NCBI RefSeq assembly: GCF_040096285.1
Contig: NZ_JBBMEY010000005.1
Coordinates: 1 to 64,000, forward strand
Origin: Ruminococcoides intestinihominis
Lineage (GTDB): Bacteria; Bacillota; Clostridia; Oscillospirales; Acutalibacteraceae
Length of the DNA stretch: 64,000 nt
Direction of reading: 5' to 3'
Position 1 is the stretch's first letter; every line of letters starts with the position of its first letter. The translations under genes were made by a program, and so were the position numbers. Below the pieces are notes generated by a model. The model searched no databases. It was not told the origin of the DNA and was given only the letters and a program-made list of their open reading frames with translations. Of the stretch, positions 17,981 through 26,563 are shown piece after piece.

Positions 17981-19044
17981 TGAAAAAGGCTATAATTGCA
18001 ATGAGTGGCGGCGTTGATTCCAGCGTCGCAGCTTTTATTATGAAAGAAAAAGGTTATCATATCATTGGTGTTACAATGAAACTTTATGATAACGATGACA
18101 TCGGCATTGATACAGAGAGAACTTGTTGTTCACTTTCTGATATTGAAGATGCAAGAAGTGTTTGCTATAAGCTAGGTGCACTTTATTATGTTTTCAACTT
18201 CAAGGCTGATTTTAAAGAAAAAATAATAGATGATTTTATTCATACTTATGAAAACGGTGGTACTCCAAACCCTTGTATCCGTTGTAACAGATACCTAAAG
18301 TTTGATAAGCTAATGCACCGTATGAAAGAGTTACAGTATGACTATGTTGTTACAGGTCACTATGCAAGAATTGAGAAGAAAGGTGACAGATATATCCTAA
18401 AGAAAGCAGTTGACCTTTCTAAGGACCAAAGTTATGTTCTTTACAATATGACTCAAGAACAACTTGCTCATGTTCAGTTCCCATTAGGTGAAATGGAAAA
18501 AAGTGAAACTCGTAAAATCGCAGAAGAAAACGGCTTTATCAATGCTGATAAAAAGGATAGTCAGGATATTTGCTTTGTGCCAAATGGTGACTATGCTGCA
18601 TTTATTGAGGACTATACAGGCAAAAAGTATCCTGAGGGCGACTTTGTAGATACAAGTGGTAATGTACTAGGTAAGCATAAGGGTATTATCCGTTATACTA
18701 TCGGTCAAAGAAAAGGCTTAGGCCTTGCTTTGCCTTGCCCTATGTATGTTAAGGAAAAGAATCTTAAGGATAACAAAGTTGTACTTTGCCTAAATGATGA
18801 ACTGTTTTCTAAGGAACTTTATGCTAATGATTTTAACTGGGTATCTATTGAAGAACCAAAGGAAGAAATCCGTTGTAAGGCTAGAATCCGTTACAACCAA
18901 AAGGAACAACCTGTTACTGCAAAGGTAATGGAAGACGGTAAAGTTAAGGTTACCTTTGATGAAAGCCAAAGAGCAATTTGCAAAGGACAGGCAGTTGTAC
19001 TTTATGATGGTGATGTTGTTCTTGGTGGTGGAACAATTCTATAA
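17980..19044 (+). CDS. mnmA: tRNA 2-thiouridine(34) synthase MnmA
   Basis: A 354-residue tRNA thiolase that adds sulfur to wobble uridine of Lys, Glu and Gln tRNAs. The PP-loop AMSGGVDSSVAAF, the catalytic Cys in GGTPNPCIRCN, the second Cys in DSQDICFVPNGDY and the family motif YTIGQRKGLG are visible. Start overlaps the nadA stop by one base, so the two are cotranscribed and probably translationally coupled. Length is normal. Confidence 0.95.
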   Translation: MKKAIIAMSGGVDSSVAAFIMKEKGYHIIGVTMKLYDNDDIGIDTERTCCSLSDIEDARSVCYKLGALYYVFNFKADFKEKIIDDFIHTYENGGTPNPCIRCNRYLKFDKLMHRMKELQYDYVVTGHYARIEKKGDRYILKKAVDLSKDQSYVLYNMTQEQLAHVQFPLGEMEKSETRKIAEENGFINADKKDSQDICFVPNGDYAAFIEDYTGKKYPEGDFVDTSGNVLGKHKGIIRYTIGQRKGLGLALPCPMYVKEKNLKDNKVVLCLNDELFSKELYANDFNWVSIEEPKEEIRCKARIRYNQKEQPVTAKVMEDGKVKVTFDESQRAICKGQAVVLYDGDVVLGGGTIL

Positions 19045-19047
19045 TTA

Positions 19048-19128
19048 GGTTGACAATTACCCATAGGTTAACAATTGTTAACAATAATCAATATTAAGGT
19101 TGACAATATTATAATTATGAGTTATAAT
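19048..19128 (+). promoter_or_regulatory. bioY promoter with BirA operator and extra half sites
   Basis: Promoter TTGACA (19100-19105), 17-bp spacer, TATAAT (19123-19128). The -35 lies inside a BirA-type operator: TTGTTAACA (19075-19083), 14 bases, GGTTGACAA (19098-19106), matching the Firmicute pattern TTGTTAAC-N14-GTTAACAA. Two further half-site-like copies, GGTTGACAAT (19048-19057) and GGTTAACAAT (19066-19075), lie upstream. Biotinyl-AMP-bound BirA would repress when biotin is plentiful. Confidence 0.82.
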
Positions 19129-19160
19129 ACTCCTTGTGATATACACAGGGGGTATTTTTT

Positions 19161-19712
19161 ATGAAGAACAATAAAATATTTGATATGGTAGTATGTGCAT
19201 TATTTGCTGCTATCTGTTGTATCTTTTCAATCATCACTATTCCAATTGGTATGGTACCGGTTTCACTTGGTATTTTGGCAGTAGTATTTACAGCAGTAGT
19301 ACTTGGTCCTGTAAAAGGTCTAATCTCTGTTGTTGTTTACTTACTATTAGGTTTATTCTTACCACTGTTTAGTGGTGGACAGACAGGCCTATCTACATAT
19401 GCTAATATTACCGGTGGTTATGTTTGGTCTTACCTAATTGTTGTAGTTGTTGTTGGTTTGATTTGTAAAATTCCAACCAAGAATAAAGCACTTGAAATTA
19501 TTGTTAGTATTTTAGCTTGTGCAGTTGGTGTTGTAATTTGTTACGCTTGTGGTACAATTCAGTTTATGGCTATTACAAAGTATGACTTAAATGCTTCTTT
19601 GGCAGCTTGTGTAATTCCATTCCTACCATTTGACGCAATCAAGTGTGTTATTGCCGGTGTGGTTGGCCCTTTACTAAAAATAGCACTTAGAAAATCAGGC
19701 TATATGAAATAA
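19161..19712 (+). CDS. bioY: BioY biotin transporter (ECF S component)
   Basis: A 183-residue protein with about six hydrophobic helices and BioY-typical segments: PIGMVPVSLGILAVVF near residue 28, GLFLPLFSGGQTGLS and FLPFDAIKC near the C terminus. It binds biotin as an energy-coupling-factor substrate component or alone. The BirA-like operator upstream supports this assignment. No ECF ATPase or transmembrane partner is adjacent. A GGGGG ribosome site is 8 bases from ATG. Confidence 0.93.
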   Translation: MKNNKIFDMVVCALFAAICCIFSIITIPIGMVPVSLGILAVVFTAVVLGPVKGLISVVVYLLLGLFLPLFSGGQTGLSTYANITGGYVWSYLIVVVVVGLICKIPTKNKALEIIVSILACAVGVVICYACGTIQFMAITKYDLNASLAACVIPFLPFDAIKCVIAGVVGPLLKIALRKSGYMK

Positions 19713-19759
19713 TCGTTATTCTACCTTGGTAGTAAAATATTCATCAATCCCTTTGAAGA

Positions 19760-19787
19760 AAAGACCGATTTTTATCGGTCTTTTTCC
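19760..19787 (+). terminator. Terminator after bioY
   Basis: AAAGACCGAT, TTTT loop, ATCGGTCTTT followed by TTCC; perfect 10-bp stem with a T-rich tail. Confidence 0.85.
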
Positions 19788-19848
19788 TTGAAATTTTATA
19801 TAATTAATGTTATAATCACTTTACTATTTAAGCATATAATGTATTATA

Positions 19849-19927
19849 AACTAGCAAGTTGTTTATACAACCGGGCCAAAGGGCAACAGAATTTTCTGTG
19901 GGACAGTTTTTACTGCCCCACTTTTTT
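19849..19927 (+). ncRNA. NiCo (czcD) riboswitch with terminator platform
   Basis: The segment matches the layout of the cobalt/nickel-sensing NiCo riboswitch: AACTAGCA at the 5' side, hairpin GTTG-TTTATA-CAAC, CGGGC, then GGGCAACAG, a short hairpin ACAGA/TCTGT, and GTGGGACAG. GTGGGACAGT then pairs with ACTGCCCCAC followed by T6, an intrinsic terminator. In this class, metal binding stabilises the four-way junction, takes up the GGGACAG strand and prevents termination, turning on efflux. It precedes a cation diffusion facilitator, the classic target. The assignment is from memory of the consensus, not a covariance-model search. Confidence 0.82.
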
Positions 19928-19953
19928 ATTATATATTGAAATGAGATGATTTT

Positions 19954-21084
19954 ATGGAAAGTACTGAGGAAAGAAACAGAGCAAAGGTAGGCAAGTTAGC
20001 CGGTATAGTGGGAATAATCTGTAACTTTGCTTTAGCCGGTGGTAAGTTTGTTGTAGGTACACTTGTTTCTTCAATGTCAATTATTGCAGATAGTGTCAAC
20101 AACCTTTCTGATGCAGCAAGTTCAATTGTCACTTTACTGGGCTTTAAGTTAGCAGAAAAACCGGCTGATAAGAAACACCCATTTGGTCATGCAAGGTTTG
20201 AATATTTAGCAAGTTTAACTGTAGCAGTAATGATTTTTGTTATTGGCTTTGAACTTGCAAAAAGTTCTGTAGAAAAAATAATTTCACCAACTCCTGTAAA
20301 ATTTTCTCTGGTCACAATACTAGTGCTTGTAGTTTCAATTCTTGTGAAACTGTGGATGACATTATTTTATAAGAAAAAGGGTAAACAAATCCATTCCACA
20401 ACATTACTTGCAACAAGTGCCGACAGTAGAAATGATGTGTTAACAACTACTTGTGTACTTATTGCAATGGTTGTGGAATTACTGACAAAGTGGCAGATAG
20501 ATGGAATTATGGGTGCTTTGGTGTCACTGTTTATTTTGTATAATGGAATAGGACTTATTAGACAAACAATCTCACCACTACTAGGTGAAGAGGCTACTCC
20601 TGAATTTAGGAAAGAAATTATTGATTTCGTTAATTCATATGACAAGGTGTTAGGTTGTCACGACTTAATGATTCACGATTATGGTCCTGCAAAAAGATAT
20701 GCAACTATACATGTTGAAGTGGATAAGGATGAAGACCCTATGAATTGCCACGATACAATAGACAGAATAGAAAGACAATGCCTGAAGAAATTTGGTATTC
20801 ATATGGTTGTACACTATGACCCTATTGTTACCGATGATTTAAAAGCTGAAAAGTTGCAACTGAAAATTATGGAGTGCTTAAAGTCAAAGGACAGTAGGCT
20901 TTCAATCCATGATTTTAGAATTGCCAATTGCAGTAGTGGTACACTTCTTGTATTTGATTTAGTTTTACCGGAAGATATGATGAGTCAAGGCAATCAAATA
21001 AAAGATTATATCTTACATTCAATTAATAAAGGTAAGTCAAAATACCTACTTGATGTTACCTTTGATATAGATACAAATGATTAA
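19954..21084 (+). CDS. Cation diffusion facilitator, probable Co/Ni or broad metal exporter
   Basis: A 376-residue CDF protein: N-terminal membrane domain of about six helices (residues 15-205), with metal-site segments ADSVNNLSDAAS in TM2 and ATSADSRNDVLTT in TM5, and KHPFGHARFEYLASL between TM2 and TM3; then a long cytoplasmic C-terminal domain. CDF proteins swap divalent metal for protons to export it. The upstream NiCo-type riboswitch suggests cobalt and nickel as physiological cargo. The long C terminus (about 170 residues) exceeds the usual roughly 90, suggesting a duplicated or extended cytoplasmic domain. Confidence 0.9.
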   Translation: MESTEERNRAKVGKLAGIVGIICNFALAGGKFVVGTLVSSMSIIADSVNNLSDAASSIVTLLGFKLAEKPADKKHPFGHARFEYLASLTVAVMIFVIGFELAKSSVEKIISPTPVKFSLVTILVLVVSILVKLWMTLFYKKKGKQIHSTTLLATSADSRNDVLTTTCVLIAMVVELLTKWQIDGIMGALVSLFILYNGIGLIRQTISPLLGEEATPEFRKEIIDFVNSYDKVLGCHDLMIHDYGPAKRYATIHVEVDKDEDPMNCHDTIDRIERQCLKKFGIHMVVHYDPIVTDDLKAEKLQLKIMECLKSKDSRLSIHDFRIANCSSGTLLVFDLVLPEDMMSQGNQIKDYILHSINKGKSKYLLDVTFDIDTND

Positions 21085-21102
21085 TAGGGAAAGGTGATGT
21101 TG

Positions 21103-21330
21103 ATGGTTAGTAATATTCTTTACTATAAAGGCTACTATGGAAAGATTGAATATAGTGCTGAAGATAAAGTGATTTATGGGAAAATAATGGGTATACATTC
21201 ATTGATTAGCTTTGAAAGTGAAAGTGCAACTGATATTGAAACTGAATTTCATAATGCAGTTGATGACTACCTTTCATATTGTGAAGAAGAAGGCATTGAG
21301 CCTGAAAAAACTATCTTAATGGAAGATTAA
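21103..21330 (+). CDS. HicB-like short protein
   Basis: A 75-residue protein whose core (YYGKIEYSAEDKVIYGKIMG, then ESATDIETEFHNAVDDYLSYCEE) resembles the RNase H-like fold of HicB antitoxins. The usual C-terminal DNA-binding domain is missing and no hicA toxin gene is next to it, so it is probably a solitary HicB-like protein rather than a working toxin-antitoxin pair. ATG 21103 has GGTGA at good spacing. It follows the CDF gene by 18 bases and is probably cotranscribed. Confidence 0.65.
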   Translation: MVSNILYYKGYYGKIEYSAEDKVIYGKIMGIHSLISFESESATDIETEFHNAVDDYLSYCEEEGIEPEKTILMED

Positions 21331-21378
21331 GTTCACATTTCTGAAAACTTTCAAATAAAATAATATTTAGATAAAAAG

Positions 21379-21412
21379 AAAGGCTGAAACTTTAATAAGT
21401 TTCAGCCTTTTA
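21379..21412. terminator. Bidirectional terminator
   Basis: AAAGGCTGAAACTT, TAAT loop, AAGTTTCAGCCTTT: perfect 14-bp stem between the convergent hicB-like and ychF genes. The remaining intergenic DNA to 21509 is AT-rich and featureless. Confidence 0.88.
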
Positions 21413-21509
21413 TGTTGAGTATTAAATTCTAGTTTAAGTTTAATAAAATGTAATTTTTAGTTTAATGCAATAAATTGGAATTAAAACAGAAAATTAAAAA
21501 ATTAAAAAT

Positions 21510-22604
21510 TTAAACATTAAATCTAAATAGAACTACATCGCCGTCTTTCATAACATAGTCCTTACCTTCTGAACGAACAAGACCTTTTTCTTTACAAGCA
21601 GTCATACCACCATTTTCGATAAGGTCATCATAAGAAACAACTTCTGCTCTGATGAAACCTCTTTCAAAGTCTGTGTGGATTTTACCGGCAGCTTGAGGAG
21701 CTTTTGTACCCTTAGTGATTGTCCAAGCTCTAACTTCAGGTTTACCGGCAGTTAGGTAAGAGATTAGTCCAAGTAGTGAGTAACATTCCTTGATAAGTCT
21801 GTCAAGACCACTTTCTTCAAGACCTAGATCAGAAAGGAACAGTTCCTTTTCTTCCTTGTCCATATCAACAATATCCATTTCAATCTGTGCACAGATTGGT
21901 AGTACTGCTGCGTGTTCTTCACTTGCAATATCTCTAACTGTTTGTAGCATTTTGTTGTCCTGAATACCGTTAGTAAAGTCATCTTCACTCATATTTGCAG
22001 CGTAGATAATTGGCTTTGTTGTAAGTAAAGCAACTTCCTTTAGCCATTCTTCCTGTTCTTCTGTTGTTTCAACAGTTCTTGCACTTTTACCTTTGTTTAG
22101 TGTGTCAAGAACTTCCTCAAAGAAGTCAATCTGTGGTTGTAGGCTCTTGTCACCTTTAAGTGCCTTTTTAAGTCTATCAATCTTTCTTGTTACCATTTCT
22201 ACATCAGAAAGGATAAGCTCAATGTCAATTGTTTCAATATCTCTTGCAGGGTCAACAGAACCCTCAACATGGATAATGTCATCATTTTCAAAACATCTTA
22301 CAACATGAACAATAGCGTCACATTCACGAATATTGGAAAGGAACTTGTTGCCAAGACCTTCACCCTTTGATGCACCCTTTACCAGACCGGCAATATCAAC
22401 AAATTCAATTGTTGCCGGTGTGATTTTATCCGGATTATACATTTCTGCTAGTTTGTCAATACGCTTATCAGGTACTGCTACAACACCAACATTTGGTTCA
22501 ATAGTACAGAACGGATAGTTTGCGCTCTGTGCTCCTGCATTAGTGATAGCATTGAAAAGTGTACTTTTACCTACATTAGGTAAGCCTACAATTCCTAATT
22601 TCAT
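21510..22604 (-). CDS. ychF: Redox-regulated ATPase YchF (Obg-like)
   Basis: A 364-residue P-loop protein of the Obg family that prefers ATP. G1 motif GLPNVGKSTLFNAIT at the N terminus, G3 FVDIAGLVKGASKGEGLGN, and the C-terminal TGS-like domain GKIHTDFERGFIRAEVVSYDDL with KEGL-like ending. Function is ribosome-associated and still loosely defined. Full length, with an AAAGGAG ribosome site. On the minus strand, an extended -10 (TGGTATAAT, 22663-22655) lies 51 bases upstream. Confidence 0.95.
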   Translation of the reverse strand: MKLGIVGLPNVGKSTLFNAITNAGAQSANYPFCTIEPNVGVVAVPDKRIDKLAEMYNPDKITPATIEFVDIAGLVKGASKGEGLGNKFLSNIRECDAIVHVVRCFENDDIIHVEGSVDPARDIETIDIELILSDVEMVTRKIDRLKKALKGDKSLQPQIDFFEEVLDTLNKGKSARTVETTEEQEEWLKEVALLTTKPIIYAANMSEDDFTNGIQDNKMLQTVRDIASEEHAAVLPICAQIEMDIVDMDKEEKELFLSDLGLEESGLDRLIKECYSLLGLISYLTAGKPEVRAWTITKGTKAPQAAGKIHTDFERGFIRAEVVSYDDLIENGGMTACKEKGLVRSEGKDYVMKDGDVVLFRFNV

Positions 22605-22654
22605 TGTTTTTCTCCTTTTATATTGTATTGAATTAATTTATCAGATGATGTATT

Positions 22655-22663
22655 ATTATACCA
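22655..22663 (-). promoter_or_regulatory. Extended -10 promoter for ychF
   Basis: On the minus strand TGGTATAAT, a TGnTATAAT box, in the divergent region between ychF and the thioesterase gene. Confidence 0.55.
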
Positions 22664-22710
22664 TAGAAATTCTAATTATACAATGATAATCATTAATTGG
22701 AGGTTTAATT

Positions 22711-23085
22711 ATGGAAAATTTTGTAATAGAAAAAGTTGTAACAGAGGATATGTTGGCAGTAAATGTTGGTTCAGGTAGCCTAAGAGTATTAGCTACACCA
22801 ACTGTTGTTGCACTTATGGAAGAAGCATCAACAAAACTTGCCGATACTTTTCTTGATGAGGGTTTAACTACTGTTGGTACAATGGTAGAAATTCAGCACA
22901 TCAGTCCTTCACCAATCGGTGCAAAGATTAAAGTGGAAAGTAAGCTAATCAGCAATGACGGTAGGTCATTTAAGTTTGAAGTTACTGCTTATGATAATGC
23001 CGGTATGATTGCAAACGGTACTCACAACAGAGTATCTGTAAAAAGTGAAAAGTTCCAGAAAAAGGCAGATGAAAAGTTTGAGTAA
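22711..23085 (+). CDS. Hotdog-fold thioesterase family protein
   Basis: A 124-residue protein similar to the fluoroacetyl-CoA-thioesterase-like (FlK) family: LRVLATPTVVALMEEAST supplies the conserved Thr and Glu, and GTMVEIQHISPSPIGAKIKVE the conserved His. Members hydrolyse acyl-CoA thioesters; the substrate is unknown here. GGAGG ribosome site. The HAD phosphatase gene starts inside its last codons. Confidence 0.85.
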   Translation: MENFVIEKVVTEDMLAVNVGSGSLRVLATPTVVALMEEASTKLADTFLDEGLTTVGTMVEIQHISPSPIGAKIKVESKLISNDGRSFKFEVTAYDNAGMIANGTHNRVSVKSEKFQKKADEKFE

Positions 23086-23728
23086 GTATGATATTATTTT
23101 GTTTGACTTAGACGGTACAATTTCCGAAAGTGCTACAGGTATTCGTTATAGTCTTGAAAAAACTATAGAGCAAATCGGTTGTGACACATTTGATACAAGC
23201 AATTATAAGTTGTATATAGGTCCACCACTACTTGATACTTTCACAAATCTTTGTCATCTAAGTGGAAAATCTGCCGAAGATGCAGTTGAGGTTTACCGTC
23301 ATTATTATGATACTGAGGGTAAGCTGATGAATAAGCCTTATAAAGGCATAAAAGAAACTTTATTGGAAATTAAATCAACCGGTGTTAAGGTTGCAGTTGC
23401 TACCTCTAAGTATGAAAAATTTGCAGAAGAAATTGTTGAGAACTTAGGTTTAACAGAATGTTTTGATGCAGTATGTGGCTCTTTAGCCGATGGTAGCAGA
23501 AAAGATAAAAAGGATATTATTCCTTATGCAGTAGATAGATTAGGAAAAGATTTTAACAGTAAAATCGCTATGGTAGGGGATACTTATTTTGATGCAAAAG
23601 GTGCTAGGCTTTGTAATGTTGACTTTGTTGGTGTACTTTATGGCTATGGTGACAAAGAGTCAATGGAAAATGAAGGTGCTACTGTATTTGCAGAAACTAC
23701 GGAAGATTTAAAAAATTATTTACTATAA
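23069..23728 (+). CDS. HAD superfamily hydrolase (phosphoglycolate phosphatase-like)
   Basis: A 219-residue HAD phosphatase: motif I LFDLDGTISES near residue 10, motif II VAVATSK, motif III Lys (KDKKDII), motif IV MVGDTYFDAKGA. The helical cap between motifs I and II fits the PGP subfamily. It dephosphorylates a small molecule, unspecified. ATG 23069 has AAAGG upstream and overlaps the thioesterase gene by 17 bases, so the pair is cotranscribed. Confidence 0.88.
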   Translation: MKSLSKYDIILFDLDGTISESATGIRYSLEKTIEQIGCDTFDTSNYKLYIGPPLLDTFTNLCHLSGKSAEDAVEVYRHYYDTEGKLMNKPYKGIKETLLEIKSTGVKVAVATSKYEKFAEEIVENLGLTECFDAVCGSLADGSRKDKKDIIPYAVDRLGKDFNSKIAMVGDTYFDAKGARLCNVDFVGVLYGYGDKESMENEGATVFAETTEDLKNYLL

Positions 23729-23786
23729 CATTTTATAGCAAGTCCTTGCATATGTATTTTATATGGAATACGGAAGGACTGATAAA

Positions 23787-24248
23787 ATGTTTGTACTAAC
23801 AGTAAAAACAAAGATTAATAACAAAAAGAAATTTTTATTTATGTGTGCTTTTGGGCTGATACTGATTTTGGCAGTAGTGTTTGTGTCTTGTGACAACACA
23901 CCTAAAAGTGCATATTGTAAAGAAATAGGTGAGTATTCTCTCAGCTTTTCAACAAGTAATGATAAAAAAACTTTCTTGTCTTACTTTAATGTTACCGGAC
24001 AACCTGTTACTATTGATAATGTGAGAATACCGGAAAACTTCAACTCTACATACGAAAGATATAATAAGATACAAAAAGCTATGGGTCTTGACCTAAATAA
24101 CTTTAAGGGAAAGACCACTAAGCGTTACGTTTATAAAGGAAAGGACAACTACTTTGTTTCTATACTTACTTATAAAGGTAAGGTGGTAGGTTGTCACAAA
24201 TCTAAGGAACTTTATGGAAGTGATTTTGTATCTTTGCTAAAGGAGTAA
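23787..24248 (+). CDS. DUF4830-like membrane-anchored protein
   Basis: A 153-residue protein with a hydrophobic N-terminal segment ending VFVSCDN, which may be a lipobox or just a membrane anchor. The C-terminal part (NSTYERYNKIQKAMGLDL, KRYVYKGKDN, GKVVGCHKSKELYGSDF) resembles the DUF4830 family found in Clostridia. Function unknown. ATG 23787 follows AAGGAC. The pseudouridine synthase gene starts 1 base after its stop. Confidence 0.6.
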   Translation: MFVLTVKTKINNKKKFLFMCAFGLILILAVVFVSCDNTPKSAYCKEIGEYSLSFSTSNDKKTFLSYFNVTGQPVTIDNVRIPENFNSTYERYNKIQKAMGLDLNNFKGKTTKRYVYKGKDNYFVSILTYKGKVVGCHKSKELYGSDFVSLLKE

Positions 24249-24249
24249 A

Positions 24250-24954
24250 ATGAGAATTGATAAATTCCTTGTGTCACAAAACATTTGCACAAGAAAAGAA
24301 GCACAAAAACTGGTTAGAAAAGGACTAGTAAAAATTGATGGTGAAATTATAAAAAAGCCTGAAACTAAACTTGACCCTAATGTAAATAAGGTTACTGTAG
24401 ATGGCAAAGATATTTCTTATCAAGAATATGTGTATATTATAATGAACAAGCCTAAGGGTTATATCTCTGCCAGTAATGATAAAAATGCAGAAACTGTTGT
24501 TGACCTTGTGCCAAAGGAAATGAAAAGGAAAAATCTTTTTCCGGCAGGAAGACTTGATAAAGATACTACAGGTATGTTGATTATTACTGATGATGGTGAC
24601 TTTGCCCATAGAATGTTGTCCCCTAAAAAGCATGTTGAAAAGGTGTACAAAGCAACCCTTGACGGTGAAGTTACAGATGAAATGGTAGAGAACTTCAGGA
24701 AGGGTATTTCTTTCTATGACGGAACACTTTGTCTATCGGCAAAATTACTTCCAAACAAGGAAAATCCCCATATTGCAAGGGTAATTATACGAGAAGGCAA
24801 GTATCATCAGGTAAAAAAGATGTTTTTAACACAGGGATTAACAGTAAGAGACCTACACAGAGAGCAAATCGGTATGCTAAAATTGCCCAAAGATTTAGCC
24901 CCGGGTGAATGTAGATTTATGCAAGAGGATGAGAAGCGTAATATATTTTTGTAA
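24250..24954 (+). CDS. RsuA/RluB-family 16S/23S rRNA pseudouridine synthase
   Basis: A 234-residue protein: N-terminal S4 RNA-binding domain (MRIDKFLVSQNICTRKEAQKL) and synthase domain with catalytic Asp in PAGRLDKDTTGMLI, then VIREGKYHQVKKM, typical of this family. It isomerises a uridine in rRNA. The size and single S4 domain fit RsuA (16S U516), but RluB/E/F-type specificity cannot be excluded by eye. Coupled to the upstream gene by a 1-base gap. Confidence 0.9.
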   Translation: MRIDKFLVSQNICTRKEAQKLVRKGLVKIDGEIIKKPETKLDPNVNKVTVDGKDISYQEYVYIIMNKPKGYISASNDKNAETVVDLVPKEMKRKNLFPAGRLDKDTTGMLIITDDGDFAHRMLSPKKHVEKVYKATLDGEVTDEMVENFRKGISFYDGTLCLSAKLLPNKENPHIARVIIREGKYHQVKKMFLTQGLTVRDLHREQIGMLKLPKDLAPGECRFMQEDEKRNIFL

Positions 24955-25141
24955 GTTATAAACAAAAAATATGAACATTTTTTATATGTGTGGCTTTTTG
25001 CCTAAAATCTTGCGTTAATATTTAGTCAAAAATATAGTAGCCAAATCAACAAAAAAATGATATACTACATTATGATATACGAAACTATTGGTGAGGAATG
25101 GTAAAATCCTTGCTTATTTATACAGGGAGGTTATAGTTAGT

Positions 25142-26254
25142 ATGGCAAATGTATCTTTAAGACACGTTTATAAAATCTATGACGGTGGTGTAACTGCTGT
25201 TACAGATTTTAACCTAGAAATCGAAGACAAAGAATTTATTATTTTGGTTGGTCCTTCAGGTTGTGGTAAGTCAACAACTCTAAGAATGATTGCCGGTCTA
25301 GAAGACATCAGTAAGGGTGAACTTTACATCGGCGATATGCTAGCAAATGACGTAGCACCAAAGGATAGAGATATTGCAATGGTATTCCAGAACTATGCTC
25401 TATATCCACATATGACAGTTTATGATAATATGGCATTTGGTCTAAAGCTAAGAAAGACACCAAAGGAAGAAATCAAGGAAAGAGTTCAGGAAGCTGCAAG
25501 AATTCTTGGTATTGAACAGTACCTAGACAGAAAGCCTAAGGCTCTATCAGGTGGTCAGAGACAGAGAGTTGCTCTTGGTCGTGCTATCGTTCGTGACCCT
25601 AAGGTATTCCTACTTGACGAACCACTATCTAACTTGGACGCAAAGCTACGTGCACAGATGCGTACAGAAATTTCTAAGCTATATCAGAGACTAGGTACAA
25701 CATTTATCTATGTTACTCATGACCAGACAGAAGCTATGACAATGGGTACTAGAATCGTTGTTATGAAAGACGGTTTCATTCAGCAGGTTGATACACCTCA
25801 GCATCTATATGATTTACCTTGCAACGAATTCGTTGCAGGTTTCATCGGTTCACCTCAGATGAACTTTATTGATGCAACTCTTGCTAAGAAGGGCAATCAG
25901 ATTTGTGCTGAATTTGCAGGTCATAGCATTCCACTACCTGCAAACAAGAACGAAGGTGGCAAGCTGGACGCTTATGTTGGCAAGGCTGTTAGAATCGGTA
26001 TCCGTCCTGAACATGTACATGACGAAGCTGAACACCTAGAAAGACTAACAGAAAGTGTTCTTGAAGCTAATGTTGATGTTACAGAACTTATGGGTGCAGA
26101 AATTTACCTATATGTTAACATTGAAGGTATTCCAATTATCGCTAGAGTTGAACCAACTTCAAAGGCTCAGCCTGGTGACAAGATCAAGATTGCATTTGAA
26201 ACTGAAAAGATTCATGTATTTGATCCTGAAACAGAAAAGACTATCACTAACTGA
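25142..26254 (+). CDS. MsmX/UgpC-type sugar ABC transporter ATPase
   Basis: A 370-residue ATP-binding protein of the CUT1 sugar transporter class. Walker A GPSGCGKST, signature LSGGQRQRVALGRAIVRDP, Walker B VFLLDEPLSNLDAKLR, H-loop YVTHDQTEAM, and a C-terminal OB-like regulatory domain with GIRPEHV. No permease or binding protein is nearby. In Firmicutes, orphan MsmX ATPases energise several sugar transporters, which is probably the case here. ATG 25142 has CAGGGAGG. The 187-base leader holds a weak AGGA/TCCT stem and a possible TATACT -10; nothing else is seen. Confidence 0.93.
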   Translation: MANVSLRHVYKIYDGGVTAVTDFNLEIEDKEFIILVGPSGCGKSTTLRMIAGLEDISKGELYIGDMLANDVAPKDRDIAMVFQNYALYPHMTVYDNMAFGLKLRKTPKEEIKERVQEAARILGIEQYLDRKPKALSGGQRQRVALGRAIVRDPKVFLLDEPLSNLDAKLRAQMRTEISKLYQRLGTTFIYVTHDQTEAMTMGTRIVVMKDGFIQQVDTPQHLYDLPCNEFVAGFIGSPQMNFIDATLAKKGNQICAEFAGHSIPLPANKNEGGKLDAYVGKAVRIGIRPEHVHDEAEHLERLTESVLEANVDVTELMGAEIYLYVNIEGIPIIARVEPTSKAQPGDKIKIAFETEKIHVFDPETEKTITN

Positions 26255-26269
26255 TAACTTGATATTTAT

Positions 26270-26296
26270 AACCCCCTCATTTGAGGGGGTTTGTTG
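26270..26296 (+). terminator. Terminator after MsmX-type gene
   Basis: AACCCCCTC, ATTT loop, GAGGGGGTT then TGTTGTT; strong 9-bp GC-rich stem. Confidence 0.88.
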
Positions 26297-26506
26297 TTAT
26301 AATAAAAATTTTCTTTGTTAAGCATAACACAGAAATCACCACAGAAAAATTACTAAAACGGACAAATTGGTAAAAATGTATCACGAATATACCCACAAAA
26401 TAGGGTGATTTGTGATTTTAGTGAAAATTCTCCCTGAAAATTGAAAATAAATATTGCAATTTTCTGAGTTTTTGTGTAAAATGTATATGATGAACAATAT
26501 AATTAT

Positions 26507-26533
26507 ATGACTTGTAACGAAAGCGTTAGTCAT
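26507..26533 (+). promoter_or_regulatory. Leader hairpin before PucR-type regulator
   Basis: ATGACT, TGT bulge, AACG, AAAG loop, CGTT, AGTCAT forms a stem 30 bases before the regulator start codon. The gap 26297-26563 is otherwise AT-rich; no strong promoter pair is recognised. The hairpin may be structural or a DNA site. Confidence 0.4.
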
Positions 26534-26563
26534 TATCACCATATAATCAGGGAGGAAAATAAT

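Noticed and set aside
21103..21330. Complete HicAB toxin-antitoxin system
   Set aside because: Only a HicB-like core is present; there is no hicA before or after it and the HicB DNA-binding tail is missing.
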